From positions 992,001-1,056,000 of the forward strand of contig CBDDLD010000004.1 in NCBI GenBank assembly GCA_965230605.1: a stretch of DNA of 64,000 nt, written 5' to 3'. Shown one piece after another: positions 35,509 through 44,354 of the stretch. The stretch is from CBDDLD01 sp965230605. Lineage in GTDB: Bacteria > Bacteroidota > Bacteroidia > Flavobacteriales > Flavobacteriaceae. The position numbers were made by a program, and so were the translations under genes. Position 1 is the stretch's first letter, and the number at the start of each line of letters is the position of its first letter. Under the pieces are notes generated by a model. The model was not told the origin of the DNA. It saw only the letters and a program-made list of their open reading frames with translations, and did not search any database.

Positions 35509-38500
35509 TTATTCATCTACCAAGACCCATTCACCTTTATCAATTAGAGGGATGGCTTGCTTGTATTTCACGGTTTTATTTTCACCACTCATCACGTGCT
35601 TAATAGTCACTCGATCATTACGACCAATCTTAGGTTTGTCTCTAACAATAGTTTCTACAACTTCAGGGCGTTTTTGGGTGTTGGCACCGGCAGCTCTACT
35701 TTGAGCAGCACGCTCATCCATATTAGGGATTTCTTCTTTGGTAGTTTCTAACTTTTCTTGTTTACGTGTTCTAGCCTCTTGGATTGTACTTGCAGTCTCT
35801 TGAGGGATCTCTCCTTTGAATAAGAATGAGATTACATCTTTATTAACCTGATCTATCGTCGTTCTGAATAATTCAAAAGCTTCGAATTTATAGATTAATA
35901 AAGGATCTTTTTGCTCATGTACCGCTAACTGAACGGATTGTTTCAACTCGTCCATTTTACGTAGGTGAGTTTTCCATGCATCATCAACTATAGCTAGAGT
36001 AATATTCTTCTCAAAATCATTGATAAGTTGTTTACCCTTGGTTTCATATGCTTTTTCAAGATCTGTTACAACCTGCAGGTTTTTAACACCATCAGTAAAA
36101 GGCACAACTATACGCTTGAAACGATCGCGTTGCGTTTGGTATACATTTTCTATTACAGGATAGGCCAAATCCGCATTACGTTGCATCTTGTCTCTATAAT
36201 GTTGGAATGCTGCTTTGTATATGATTCCGGCTAACTCCTGGGCCGATAGTTTTCCAAATTCTTCTTCACTTACAGGCGATGGTAAGGAGAAATAACGAAT
36301 TAATTCAAATTCAAAATTCTTATAATCGTTAGCATCTTTGTTTGTTTGAGCAATACCTTCTGAAGTATCAAAGATCATATTTGCAAGGTCTACTCTTAAG
36401 CGTTCACCTTCTAAGGCATGACGACGACGTTTGTATACCACCTCACGTTGTGCATTCATAACATCATCATACTCTAGAAGACGCTTACGAATACCAAACT
36501 GATTTTCTTCAACTTTCTTTTGAGCGCGCTCTATAGATTTAGAGATCATAGAATGCTGAATAACTTCGCCTTCTTTTAATCCCATTCTATCCATCATTTT
36601 GGCAATTCGCTCACTACCAAATAAACGCATGAGGTTATCCTCTAAAGACACGTAGAATTGAGAACTTCCAGGATCTCCTTGTCGACCGGAACGACCTCTT
36701 AACTGTCTGTCCACACGTCTTGAATCGTGACGTTCTGTACCTATGATGGCTAAACCACCGGCATCTTTAACAGTATCAATCAATTTAATATCTGTACCAC
36801 GACCCGCCATATTAGTGGCTATGGTTACTTGACCCGGTTGCCCGGCTTCAGCTACAATATCTGCTTCTTTTTTATGAAGCTTCGCATTAAGGACATTGTG
36901 AGGAATTTTTCTAATGCTCAACATTTTTCCTAATAACTCACTAATTTCTACAGATGTAGTACCGATTAGAACTGGTCGTCCAGCTTGTGATAGCTGTGTC
37001 ACTTCATCGATTACAGCATTGTATTTTTCTCTTTTGGTCTTGTAAACCAAATCTTGTTTATCATCTCTGGCTATTGGTCGATTCGTTGGGATTTCAACAA
37101 CATCGAGTTTATAGATTTCCCAGAATTCACCAGCTTCAGTAATCGCAGTACCAGTCATTCCGGCAAGCTTACGGTACATTCTAAAATAGTTCTGAAGTGT
37201 TATCGTTGCAAAAGTCTGAGTGGCATCTTCGATCTTTACATTTTCTTTGGCTTCGATAGCTTGGTGTAAACCATCACTATAACGACGTCCATCCATGATA
37301 CGTCCTGTTTGCTCATCAACAATCATTACTTTATTATCTATAACAACATATTGAATGTCTTTTTCAAATAAAGCATAGGCCTTCAATAATTGATTTAGTG
37401 TATGGATACGTTCAGATTTCACACTAAAATCTCTAAATAGATCTTCTTTAAGTGTAGCTTCATCTTCTGGTGAGAGTCCTTTCTTTTCAATCTTTGCAAT
37501 CTCCATTCCCATCTCTGGCATGACAAAGAAATTAGGGTCATCTGATCCTGATAAAAACTCTACACCCTTATCAGTTAGTTCAACCTGATTATTCTTTTCA
37601 TCAATCACATAATAGAGTTCAGCATCTACTTTTGGCATCTCTCTATTGTTATCTTGCATGTAGAAGTTCTCTGTTTTCTGAAGCAGTAATTTAATACCTT
37701 CTTCACTTAAAAACTTAATTAACGCCTTATTTTTAGGAATACCTCTATAAACTCTCAGTAACTGGAATCCGCCTTCTTTTGTGTCTCCTTCACTAATGAG
37801 CTTTTTAGCCTCAGCAAGTACACCTGTTAAGTACTTACGTTGTACCGATACAATATCATTGACTTTAGGCTTTAGTTCATTGAACTCGTGTTGGTCTCCT
37901 TTCGGGACAGGTCCTGATATAATTAATGGTGTACGTGCATCATCAACTAATACAGAATCTACCTCGTCGACAATGGCATAGTGATGTGGGCGTTGAACCA
38001 AATCATCAGGAGAATGCGCCATATTATCACGTAGATAATCAAAACCAAATTCATTGTTAGTACCATATGTGATATCTGCTAAATAGGCTTTTTTACGTGC
38101 TGCAGAATTAGGTGTGTGATAGTCAATACAGTCGACACTCAGTCCATGAAACTCAAAGATTGGTGCCATCCATGCACTATCACGTTTTGCCAGATAATCA
38201 TTAACTGTTACCAAATGTACTCCACGTCCGGCTAGGGCGTTCAAATATACAGGGAGTGTAGCTACTAATGTTTTACCTTCACCTGTTTGCATTTCGGCAA
38301 TTTTACCTTGATGTAATGCAATACCACCGATCAATTGCACATCGTAGTGGATCATATCCCATGTTATGGCTTTACCTGCTGCGTCCCATGAGTTAGCCCA
38401 TAAAGCGTTTTCGCCATCGAGAGTCACATAATCTTTGGCTCCTGAGATTTCTCTATCAAATGCATTAGCAGAAACTTTTATAGTTTCATTGTGTACAAAA

Positions 38501-38865
38501 CGTTTTGCTGTTTCTTTAACTACAGCAAAAGCTTCAGGTAATATGGTGTTAAGAACATCTTCAGTAACCTTATAAATATCATCTTTAATACGATCTATTT
38601 CCTGATAAATGTCTTCACGTTCATCGATATCGTCAGTAGCTTCAGCTTTTTCATTTAGGGTATCGATTTGATCTTGAAAAGGTTGGCGTGCTTTTGCAAT
38701 TTCTTCCTTAAAAGCTGTAGTCTTTGCTCTTAACTCATCATGCGATAAAGCCTCTAATTGCGACTCGAACGTTTTGATCTGATCTACAATTGGACTAATG
38801 GCTTTAACATCTTGCTTGGATTTATCTCCAACAAATACTTTAAGCACAGAATTTAATAAACTCAT
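35509..38865 (-). CDS. secA: Preprotein translocase ATPase SecA
   Basis: SecA drives post-translational export through SecYEG. The 1118-residue sequence has Walker A TGEGKT (194-199), the DEVDSVLVDDARTPL Walker B region, helicase motif GTDIKL, TERHDSRRVDRQLRGRSGRQGDPG, and the scaffold and wing regions. It is about 200 residues longer than E. coli SecA because of Bacteroidota-type insertions, including the KKGLSPEDEATLKED region. The C-terminus (NDRVTIKHVMSGENKTVKYK...VLVDE) lacks the Cys-rich zinc tail that binds SecB in E. coli. It has its own promoter and terminator. Confidence 0.98.
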   Translation of the reverse strand: MSLLNSVLKVFVGDKSKQDVKAISPIVDQIKTFESQLEALSHDELRAKTTAFKEEIAKARQPFQDQIDTLNEKAEATDDIDEREDIYQEIDRIKDDIYKVTEDVLNTILPEAFAVVKETAKRFVHNETIKVSANAFDREISGAKDYVTLDGENALWANSWDAAGKAITWDMIHYDVQLIGGIALHQGKIAEMQTGEGKTLVATLPVYLNALAGRGVHLVTVNDYLAKRDSAWMAPIFEFHGLSVDCIDYHTPNSAARKKAYLADITYGTNNEFGFDYLRDNMAHSPDDLVQRPHHYAIVDEVDSVLVDDARTPLIISGPVPKGDQHEFNELKPKVNDIVSVQRKYLTGVLAEAKKLISEGDTKEGGFQLLRVYRGIPKNKALIKFLSEEGIKLLLQKTENFYMQDNNREMPKVDAELYYVIDEKNNQVELTDKGVEFLSGSDDPNFFVMPEMGMEIAKIEKKGLSPEDEATLKEDLFRDFSVKSERIHTLNQLLKAYALFEKDIQYVVIDNKVMIVDEQTGRIMDGRRYSDGLHQAIEAKENVKIEDATQTFATITLQNYFRMYRKLAGMTGTAITEAGEFWEIYKLDVVEIPTNRPIARDDKQDLVYKTKREKYNAVIDEVTQLSQAGRPVLIGTTSVEISELLGKMLSIRKIPHNVLNAKLHKKEADIVAEAGQPGQVTIATNMAGRGTDIKLIDTVKDAGGLAIIGTERHDSRRVDRQLRGRSGRQGDPGSSQFYVSLEDNLMRLFGSERIAKMMDRMGLKEGEVIQHSMISKSIERAQKKVEENQFGIRKRLLEYDDVMNAQREVVYKRRRHALEGERLRVDLANMIFDTSEGIAQTNKDANDYKNFEFELIRYFSLPSPVSEEEFGKLSAQELAGIIYKAAFQHYRDKMQRNADLAYPVIENVYQTQRDRFKRIVVPFTDGVKNLQVVTDLEKAYETKGKQLINDFEKNITLAIVDDAWKTHLRKMDELKQSVQLAVHEQKDPLLIYKFEAFELFRTTIDQVNKDVISFLFKGEIPQETASTIQEARTRKQEKLETTKEEIPNMDERAAQSRAAGANTQKRPEVVETIVRDKPKIGRNDRVTIKHVMSGENKTVKYKQAIPLIDKGEWVLVDE

Positions 38866-38926
38866 GGTGTAATATGTTTTAATAAAACAGTAATGATTAC
38901 CGTCTTATATTCTTATTTATAATTTG

Positions 38927-38951
38927 GAATGCTAACAAGCATTCAAAGATA
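38927..38951 (-). promoter_or_regulatory. secA promoter with overlapping palindrome
   Basis: TATCTTTG on the minus strand (38951-38944) matches TAnnTTTG. It abuts a perfect palindrome GAATGC-TAACAA-GCATTC (38927-38944), which would overlap the start of transcription. It could be an operator or a 5' stem-loop. The secA ATG is about 79 nt downstream. Confidence 0.5.
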
Positions 38952-38984
38952 CATTATGTCTTAGGTTATAAAAACCTATTTAAA

Positions 38985-39026
38985 TAAAAAAAGTCTCATT
39001 GCCGATGATTCGGAAGAGACTTTTTT
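38985..39026 (-). terminator. Intrinsic terminator after the DUF2795 gene
   Basis: AAGTCTC (38991-38997) pairs with GAGACTT (39016-39022), with an inner CCGA/TCGG pairing. The minus strand ends in a run of T, 20 nt past the stop of the DUF2795 gene. Confidence 0.85.
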
Positions 39027-39044
39027 AACGTTTAAATTTATATT

Positions 39045-39266
39045 TTAATATTCGTCCTCGTTCCAGAGGTAGTCTTCGTCAGTTGGATAGTCTGGCCATA
39101 TTTCTTCAATAGAATCGTAAGAATCACCTTCGTCTTCTATTGCTTGTAGATTTTCCACTACTTCTAAAGGCGCTCCTGTTCTAATAGCATAATCTATTAA
39201 TTCGTCTTTAGTCGCTGGCCAAGGTGCATCACTTAAATACGATGCTAATTCTAATGTCCAATACAT
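39045..39266 (-). CDS. DUF2795 family small acidic protein
   Basis: The 73-residue protein matches DUF2795 in its first part (YLSDAPWPATKDELIDYAIRTGAPLEVVENLQ). The tail is very acidic and aromatic (EEIWPDYPTDEDYLWNEDEY). The family is small and cytosolic, and its molecular function is not known. It is a single gene with its own promoter box (39289-39296) and terminator. Confidence 0.9.
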   Translation of the reverse strand: MYWTLELASYLSDAPWPATKDELIDYAIRTGAPLEVVENLQAIEDEGDSYDSIEEIWPDYPTDEDYLWNEDEY

Positions 39267-39288
39267 TGTATAGCGTTTTAATTTTTTG

Positions 39289-39296
39289 CAAAAATA
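39289..39296 (-). promoter_or_regulatory. TAnnTTTG promoter box of the DUF2795 gene
   Basis: On the minus strand this reads TATTTTTG, 22 nt before the ATG at 39266. Confidence 0.5.
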
Positions 39297-39373
39297 AATT
39301 TTTAGTTCAAAAAGTCAAGAAAAATTTAAATTATTTAATCATTATCTAAAGAACGTCCGTATTTAAAGTGTTT

Positions 39374-39396
39374 AAAACGGTTTTCTAACCGAAAAA
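39374..39396 (-). terminator. Probable terminator after the cobalamin adenosyltransferase gene
   Basis: On the minus strand CGGTT-AGAA-AACCG is followed by TTTT (39391 down to 39374). The stem is short (5 bp) but well placed, about 35 nt past the stop. Confidence 0.55.
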
Positions 39397-39427
39397 ATAA
39401 TTCAACTATCAAATGGTGAAATATGAA

Positions 39428-40003
39428 TTAAGATTCCTTTTGTGGAATCCATTTAATTTCTTCGGCTTGTAAGTCATTGGACAATTTCCGTGCCAACACA
39501 AAAAGGTAGTCAGATAGTCTATTTATGTACATTAATGTCTCTGGTTGAAACGGTTCTAAGTCGTTTAAAGCAGAGGCTAAACGTTCGGCTCTACGGCATA
39601 CAGTACGGGCAATATGACAGAATGACACGGTTTGATGACCTCCAGGTAATACAAAATGCGTCATTGGAGGTAAACTTGCATTCATGTTATCCATTTCGTC
39701 TTCAAGGCGCTTGATATCACTCTCCGATATTTTTGGAATATTTAAGCGTGCTTTTCCGCTTTTTAAAGTGGCCTTCTCTGGATCGGTTGCCAAAATAGCG
39801 CCAACGGTAAATAAACGGTCTTGTATATGAATAAGAGTGTTCTTGTGAAGTTGATCTATATCTTGGTCTCTAATCAACCCAATATAAGAGTTGAGTTCAT
39901 CAATGGTGCCGTAGCTATCAATTCTAATATGATGTTTCGGAACACGGGTTCCTCCAAACAAGGCTGTTGTACCTTTATCACCTGTTTTTGTGTATACTTT
40001 CAT
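39428..40003 (-). CDS. PduO-type cob(I)alamin adenosyltransferase
   Basis: The 191-residue protein has the PduO/ATR signatures: KVYTKTGDKGTTALFGG at the N-terminus (ATP-binding P-loop-like), DSYGTIDELNSYIGL near residue 30, and CHIARTVCRRAERLA near residue 130. These are followed by the YINRLSDYLFVLAR helix. The enzyme makes adenosylcobalamin, the cofactor of methylmalonyl-CoA mutase, which fits with the MeaB gene 10 kb away. A promoter box ends 4 nt before its start codon. Confidence 0.95.
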   Translation of the reverse strand: MKVYTKTGDKGTTALFGGTRVPKHHIRIDSYGTIDELNSYIGLIRDQDIDQLHKNTLIHIQDRLFTVGAILATDPEKATLKSGKARLNIPKISESDIKRLEDEMDNMNASLPPMTHFVLPGGHQTVSFCHIARTVCRRAERLASALNDLEPFQPETLMYINRLSDYLFVLARKLSNDLQAEEIKWIPQKES

Positions 40004-40007
40004 ACTG

Positions 40008-40015
40008 CAAAGTTA
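40008..40015 (-). promoter_or_regulatory. TAnnTTTG promoter box of the adenosyltransferase gene
   Basis: On the minus strand this reads TAACTTTG and ends 4 nt before the ATG at 40003. As at guaA and the MATE gene, a leaderless or near-leaderless transcript is implied. Confidence 0.5.
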
Positions 40016-40052
40016 CTGTAATTGTTTAGATTACTATCAGCAGTATTAAATA

Positions 40053-40742
40053 CTAGCTATTCATGGTATCACTTTCTATGATTCCATCTCTAAGCCTAAT
40101 TACACGTCGGGCATGGGCAGCGATATCTTCTTCATGGGTAACCATGATAACTGTATTACCGGCTTTATGGATATCATCAAATAAGTTCATAATCTCGAGA
40201 GAGGTTTTGGAATCTAAATTCCCAGTCGGCTCATCTGCTAAAATAATGGAAGGTTTATTAACTAATGCTCGACCGACAGCAACACGTTGACGCTGTCCAC
40301 CAGATAACTGGTTAGGCTTATGATCCATACGATCAGCCAATCCAACATCGGTTAGTACTTCAGAAGCACGTTCTTCTCGAACTTTTTTTGATGCTCCGGC
40401 ATATATCATAGGTAATGCAACATTGTCTAATGCAGTAGTTCTAGGTAAAAGATTAAAAGTTTGGAAAACGAAACCTATTTCTGTATTTCTAATGTTTGCC
40501 AACTCATCATCACTCATCTGGCTTACATCTTTATCATTTAAAATGTAAGTTCCTGCAGTTGGTGTATCTAAACACCCTAAAAGGTTCATTAAAGTAGATT
40601 TGCCAGAACCGGAAGGTCCCATAATGGCAACATATTCACCGCGTTTTATATCTAAATCTATGCCTTTTAATACATGAACAGTTTCTTGTCCAAGTTTGAA
40701 ATCTCTAATGATATTCCTGATTTTAATAACATTGTCGCTCAT
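40053..40742 (-). CDS. ABC transporter ATPase, LolD/MacB-like
   Basis: The 229-residue ATPase has Walker A GPSGSGKST, the LSGGQRQRVA signature, Walker B IILADEPTGNLDS and the H-loop MVTHEED. The order and the QTFNLLPRTTALDNVALPM segment place it in the MacB/LolD/FtsE-type group, which drives lipoprotein release or macrolide and peptide export from the periplasm. No permease gene is adjacent, so the partner must lie elsewhere. The physiological system is undetermined. Confidence 0.9.
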   Translation of the reverse strand: MSDNVIKIRNIIRDFKLGQETVHVLKGIDLDIKRGEYVAIMGPSGSGKSTLMNLLGCLDTPTAGTYILNDKDVSQMSDDELANIRNTEIGFVFQTFNLLPRTTALDNVALPMIYAGASKKVREERASEVLTDVGLADRMDHKPNQLSGGQRQRVAVGRALVNKPSIILADEPTGNLDSKTSLEIMNLFDDIHKAGNTVIMVTHEEDIAAHARRVIRLRDGIIESDTMNS

Positions 40743-40822
40743 ATTGTATTCTATGTTGGTTGCCCTTGCTGGTGCAAGATACAGCTTATATCAGTTAATA
40801 AGACGTTAAAGTTTAAATGTTG

Positions 40823-41593
40823 TTACAATCTAATTTTGAAATGTTCTTTTCCCTGCTCTTTTCTGAAAAACACCAAGCCCCAGAAGAAGATGTCTATAGT
40901 CACTGTGACCTTTGGGTGGCCTTTGATAATTTCCCATGCTTCAGTCATCCCTTTAGACCAATAAATGTCATCAAAAATAAAAACAGACTTATTATGTGCT
41001 TTGCTTAGCATAGTTTCAAAATATGAGAGTGTTGCCTCTTTATTATGATTGCCGTCAAAGAAAATGAGATCGTATTCAGAAGCTTCTAAAGAAGGAAGTA
41101 CATGTTTGAAATCGCCATCTAAGAATGTGACATTATTAATAGCATTATCTTTAAAAAGCTGTTCAGTATATTTTGAAATATTTGGACAACCCTCTATGGT
41201 TGTAATGGTTCCTTTTTTATTAGCTAATGCCATGGCGTATGTTGCATTACCAAGCGATGTCCCTAGTTCTAGACATGATGTTGCTCCGAGGTGTTTCACA
41301 AGTCTATACATTAACTGCTGTCCTTTGTTCAAGCTTGCAGCTATCTTAGTAATATCTTTTACTTTGCGTTCTTCAGTGCCTCTAGAACCTCCTTCTCCCA
41401 GATCTGTAACTTGGATGGTATCTTCAGAAGCCAGTAAAGAACTTCTATATGCAACAAACTTTTTATAAGCTGGATAAACTTTAGAATCATATAAACAGGT
41501 GGTGACCAAATCGTATACAAAAGGAGAGTGCACACTATGCTGATTCTTAGCTGTTAATTTATATTTTATATAAGAAAGAATAGTATACATCAT
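40823..41593 (-). CDS. Class I SAM-dependent O-methyltransferase-like protein
   Basis: The 256-residue protein has the SAM motif CLELGTSLGNATYAMA near residue 118, then TTIEGCPN, LDGDFKHVLPSL, and YDLIFFDGNHNKEAT. The fold is the Rossmann methyltransferase type, close to catechol-O-methyltransferase-like bacterial proteins. The substrate is unknown. Its start overlaps the stop of the ABC-F gene (TAATG), so the two are cotranscribed. Confidence 0.85.
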   Translation of the reverse strand: MMYTILSYIKYKLTAKNQHSVHSPFVYDLVTTCLYDSKVYPAYKKFVAYRSSLLASEDTIQVTDLGEGGSRGTEERKVKDITKIAASLNKGQQLMYRLVKHLGATSCLELGTSLGNATYAMALANKKGTITTIEGCPNISKYTEQLFKDNAINNVTFLDGDFKHVLPSLEASEYDLIFFDGNHNKEATLSYFETMLSKAHNKSVFIFDDIYWSKGMTEAWEIIKGHPKVTVTIDIFFWGLVFFRKEQGKEHFKIRL

Positions 41594-43455
41594 TAAGATT
41601 CAAGTTTTTCTGACAATTCAAACCAACGCAGTTCTTTAGCTTCAATATCAGTGATAATTTTTTGAAGTGCCTCAGATAGTTTATTAATCTCTTCCTGAGT
41701 TAATTCAGTATCATTAAACTTAGCTTCTAATGCTTTTTTATCTAATTCGAGAGCTCTTATTTTAGACTCTAAATTCTTGAACTCTTTTTGCTCATTATAA
41801 TTCAGCTTTTGACTTTCGTTTTTAGCTGTCGAAGATTTTGCGTTCGATATTTTTTCTTTCGACTCTGTTTTTGGGGTACTACTTTCATATACCCTATAAT
41901 CTGAATAATTACCAGGGAAATCATCGACTATCCCTTCGCCTTTAAAAACAAATAAATGGTCAACGATCTTATCCATAAAATAACGATCATGGGATACTAC
42001 TATTAGACATCCTGGGAAGTCCAGTAAAAAGCTTTCGAGCACATTTAAAGTTACTATATCTAAATCATTGGTTGGCTCATCTAAAATGAGAACATTTGGG
42101 TTTTGGATGAGTACCGTACATAGATAGAGGCGTTTTTGTTCGCCACCACTTAACTTCTCAACAAAATCATATTGTTTCTTGCGGTCAAATAGGAAACGCT
42201 CTAGCAGTTGCTGCGCACTAATTTGTCGTCCTTTAGCCAAGGGGATATAGTCACCATAAGCACGAATAACGTCAATGACTTTTTCTTTAGGATTTACTGT
42301 AATACCCCCTTGAGTATAATACCCGAACTTCACGGTGTCGCCTATAACTATCTTCCCGGAGTCTGGTGGAATGCTTTGTGTCAATAGATTTAAGAATGTA
42401 CTTTTTCCGGTACCGTTCTTACCGATAATTCCAACGCGTTCCCCTTTTTTAAAGACATAGTCAAAACTGCTAAGAATGATCTTATCCTTAAAGGCTTTTG
42501 AAACTTTATGAAACTCTATGATTTTACTGCCTAGACGTTCCATATTGATTTCTAGTTGAACAACATGGTCTTTACGCCTTTGATGCGCTTTAGATTTTAT
42601 TTCAAAGAAGTCGTCAATACGACTTTTAGATTTCGTAGTTCGTGCCTTAGGTTGTCGGCGCATCCAATCTAGTTCTTTCTTATAAAGTTGCTTAGCTTTT
42701 GAAACTTCAACTGCTTGATTAGCAATTCGTGCGTCTCTCTTCTCTAGATAGTAAGAGTAATTGCCTTTATAAGTATATAATTTTCCTTGGTCTAGCTCGA
42801 TAATTTCATTGCAAACACGCTCTAAAAAATACCGATCGTGGGTGACCATAAAAAGTGTGAGTTGAGTTTTAGTGAAATAGGCTTCTAACCACTCAATCAT
42901 TTCCAGATCCAAATGGTTTGTAGGCTCATCTAGTATGAGTAAATCAGGCTGACTAATTAATGCTTGTGCCATTGCAAGGCGTTTTTTCTGCCCCCCAGAA
43001 AGCGTACTTACTTTTAGATTGATGTCATTCAATTTCAATTTAGATAAGATTTGCTGATATTGTGTTTCAAATTCCCAGGCATTATGGCGATCCATAGCAT
43101 CATAAGCGATCTGGTATGCTTCTGTGTCTTCGGGAGATTTGAGTGCGCTTTCGTAATCTTCTATAACTTTTAAAATAGGAAGGTCAGAGGCAAAAATGGT
43201 TTCTTCAATAGTAAGTTTAGGATCTAATGATGGTTCTTGAGCCAAGAAAGCCAATCGTATCCCTTTTCTAATGATAACCTGACCTGAGTCGGGTTGATCG
43301 GCTCCTGAAAGTATATTTAGAATAGAAGTTTTACCACTCCCATTCTTAGCAACGAAAGCAATTTTTTGATCTTTATGGATACTAAAAGAGAGGTCATTGA
43401 AGAGTACAAGTTCCCCATACGATTTGGTTATATGTTCTACATTAAGATAGTTCAC
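41593..43455 (-). CDS. ABC-F family ATPase (Uup-like)
   Basis: Two ATPase halves are joined in one soluble protein without membrane segments, as in ABC-F factors that act on the ribosome. Walker A motifs are AKNGSGKTS and GKNGTGKST, the signatures are LSGGQKKRLA and LSGGEQKRLY, and both D-loops read LDEPTNHLD or LDEPTNDLD. A C-terminal coiled coil (ALELDKKALEAKFN) fits Uup. I start at the GTG at 43455 (620 residues), which gives the usual VNYLNVEHITKSYG; the longer frame from 43488 adds eleven atypical residues. A possible ribosome site (AAAGAGG) lies just upstream. Confidence 0.93.
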   Translation of the reverse strand: MNYLNVEHITKSYGELVLFNDLSFSIHKDQKIAFVAKNGSGKTSILNILSGADQPDSGQVIIRKGIRLAFLAQEPSLDPKLTIEETIFASDLPILKVIEDYESALKSPEDTEAYQIAYDAMDRHNAWEFETQYQQILSKLKLNDINLKVSTLSGGQKKRLAMAQALISQPDLLILDEPTNHLDLEMIEWLEAYFTKTQLTLFMVTHDRYFLERVCNEIIELDQGKLYTYKGNYSYYLEKRDARIANQAVEVSKAKQLYKKELDWMRRQPKARTTKSKSRIDDFFEIKSKAHQRRKDHVVQLEINMERLGSKIIEFHKVSKAFKDKIILSSFDYVFKKGERVGIIGKNGTGKSTFLNLLTQSIPPDSGKIVIGDTVKFGYYTQGGITVNPKEKVIDVIRAYGDYIPLAKGRQISAQQLLERFLFDRKKQYDFVEKLSGGEQKRLYLCTVLIQNPNVLILDEPTNDLDIVTLNVLESFLLDFPGCLIVVSHDRYFMDKIVDHLFVFKGEGIVDDFPGNYSDYRVYESSTPKTESKEKISNAKSSTAKNESQKLNYNEQKEFKNLESKIRALELDKKALEAKFNDTELTQEEINKLSEALQKIITDIEAKELRWFELSEKLES

Positions 43456-43505
43456 CTCTTTTTTTTGCAAATAACGTAAATAAACCAAAAAGAATACTAA
43501 TAGTT

Positions 43506-43534
43506 TTGTTATTCCTAGTGATGCGTTATATTTG
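43506..43534 (+). promoter_or_regulatory. Promoter of the polysaccharide locus
   Basis: TTG (43506-43508) and TATATTTG (43527-43534) are separated by 18 nt, a good match to the Bacteroidota minus-33 and minus-7 pattern. It lies 22 nt upstream of the ATG of the Wza-type gene and could drive the long plus-strand run. Confidence 0.65.
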
Positions 43535-43556
43535 TGATAATACCTTAAACATACTA

Positions 43557-44351
43557 ATGAAGCAATATATTCTGTTTTTTAGTTTAGCTATATTAGTTAG
43601 CTTTTCTTCTTGCGTTCCACATAAAGATTTGATTTATGCTCAGAATAAAGAAAAAGCACTCGATTCTACTACTGTTCTTAGAGAAGCCCCAAAACCATAT
43701 CGCATTCAAATCAATGATATTTTAAACGTCAGGGTTAAAGCTTTAGAACAAGATAAAGTTAGTATTTACAACCCCATAGGAGATGAAAACTTAAATGCCA
43801 GTGGAGAGGAACGTGCATACTTTGATGGCTTCACAGTAGACCTTCATGGCAATATAAGAATTCCTGTACTTGGTAAAATAAATGTGCTTGGGTATACTAT
43901 AGAAGAAGTACAGGAGTTAATAGAGAAAAGACTTCTAGAAGATCAGTTTAACGAAGCTGCAAATATTTTTGTGACCGTGAAGTTAGCTGGATTACGATTT
44001 ACAGCTATGGGAGAAATTAACCGACCGGGATCTACAGTAATGTTTCAAGAACGGGTAAATATTTTTCAGGCCATTGCTGAGGCAGGAGAAATACCGGTTA
44101 CAGGAAACCGTAAAGATGTATTGGTCATAAGGCAATATCCACAAGGTCAGCAAATACACCATTTAGATCTTACAGATGTTGATGTTATGAATTCTCCATA
44201 TTATTACATACAGAATAATGATATGATTTATGTAAAGCCACTAAAGCAAAAAGTTTGGGGAACTGGTCAAACAGGAACACAAACGTTAACGACTATAATA
44301 ACTGTGGTTGGATTTTTAACAACGACTGTATTACTTATTGATAGATTATAG
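43557..44351 (+). CDS. Wza-type polysaccharide export lipoprotein (OPX)
   Basis: Starting at the ATG at 43557 (264 residues) gives a lipoprotein signal ending in VSFSSC (Cys19). An earlier in-frame ATG would add 17 residues in front and overlap the promoter. The poly-export domain follows (PYRIQINDILNVRVKAL), then a SLBB-like segment (VTVKLAGLRFTAMGEINRPGS) and a C-terminal hydrophobic helix (TTIITVVGFLTTTVLLI) as in outer-membrane-spanning Wza proteins. It is the first gene of the surface polysaccharide locus, 3 nt before the Wzc-type kinase gene. Confidence 0.93.
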   Translation: MKQYILFFSLAILVSFSSCVPHKDLIYAQNKEKALDSTTVLREAPKPYRIQINDILNVRVKALEQDKVSIYNPIGDENLNASGEERAYFDGFTVDLHGNIRIPVLGKINVLGYTIEEVQELIEKRLLEDQFNEAANIFVTVKLAGLRFTAMGEINRPGSTVMFQERVNIFQAIAEAGEIPVTGNRKDVLVIRQYPQGQQIHHLDLTDVDVMNSPYYYIQNNDMIYVKPLKQKVWGTGQTGTQTLTTIITVVGFLTTTVLLIDRL

Positions 44352-44354
44352 CCT

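Noticed and set aside
43456..43488. Upstream extension of the ABC-F protein
   Set aside because: The eleven extra residues (VYLRYLQKKE type) are not typical of the family; the GTG at 43455 gives the expected N-terminus.
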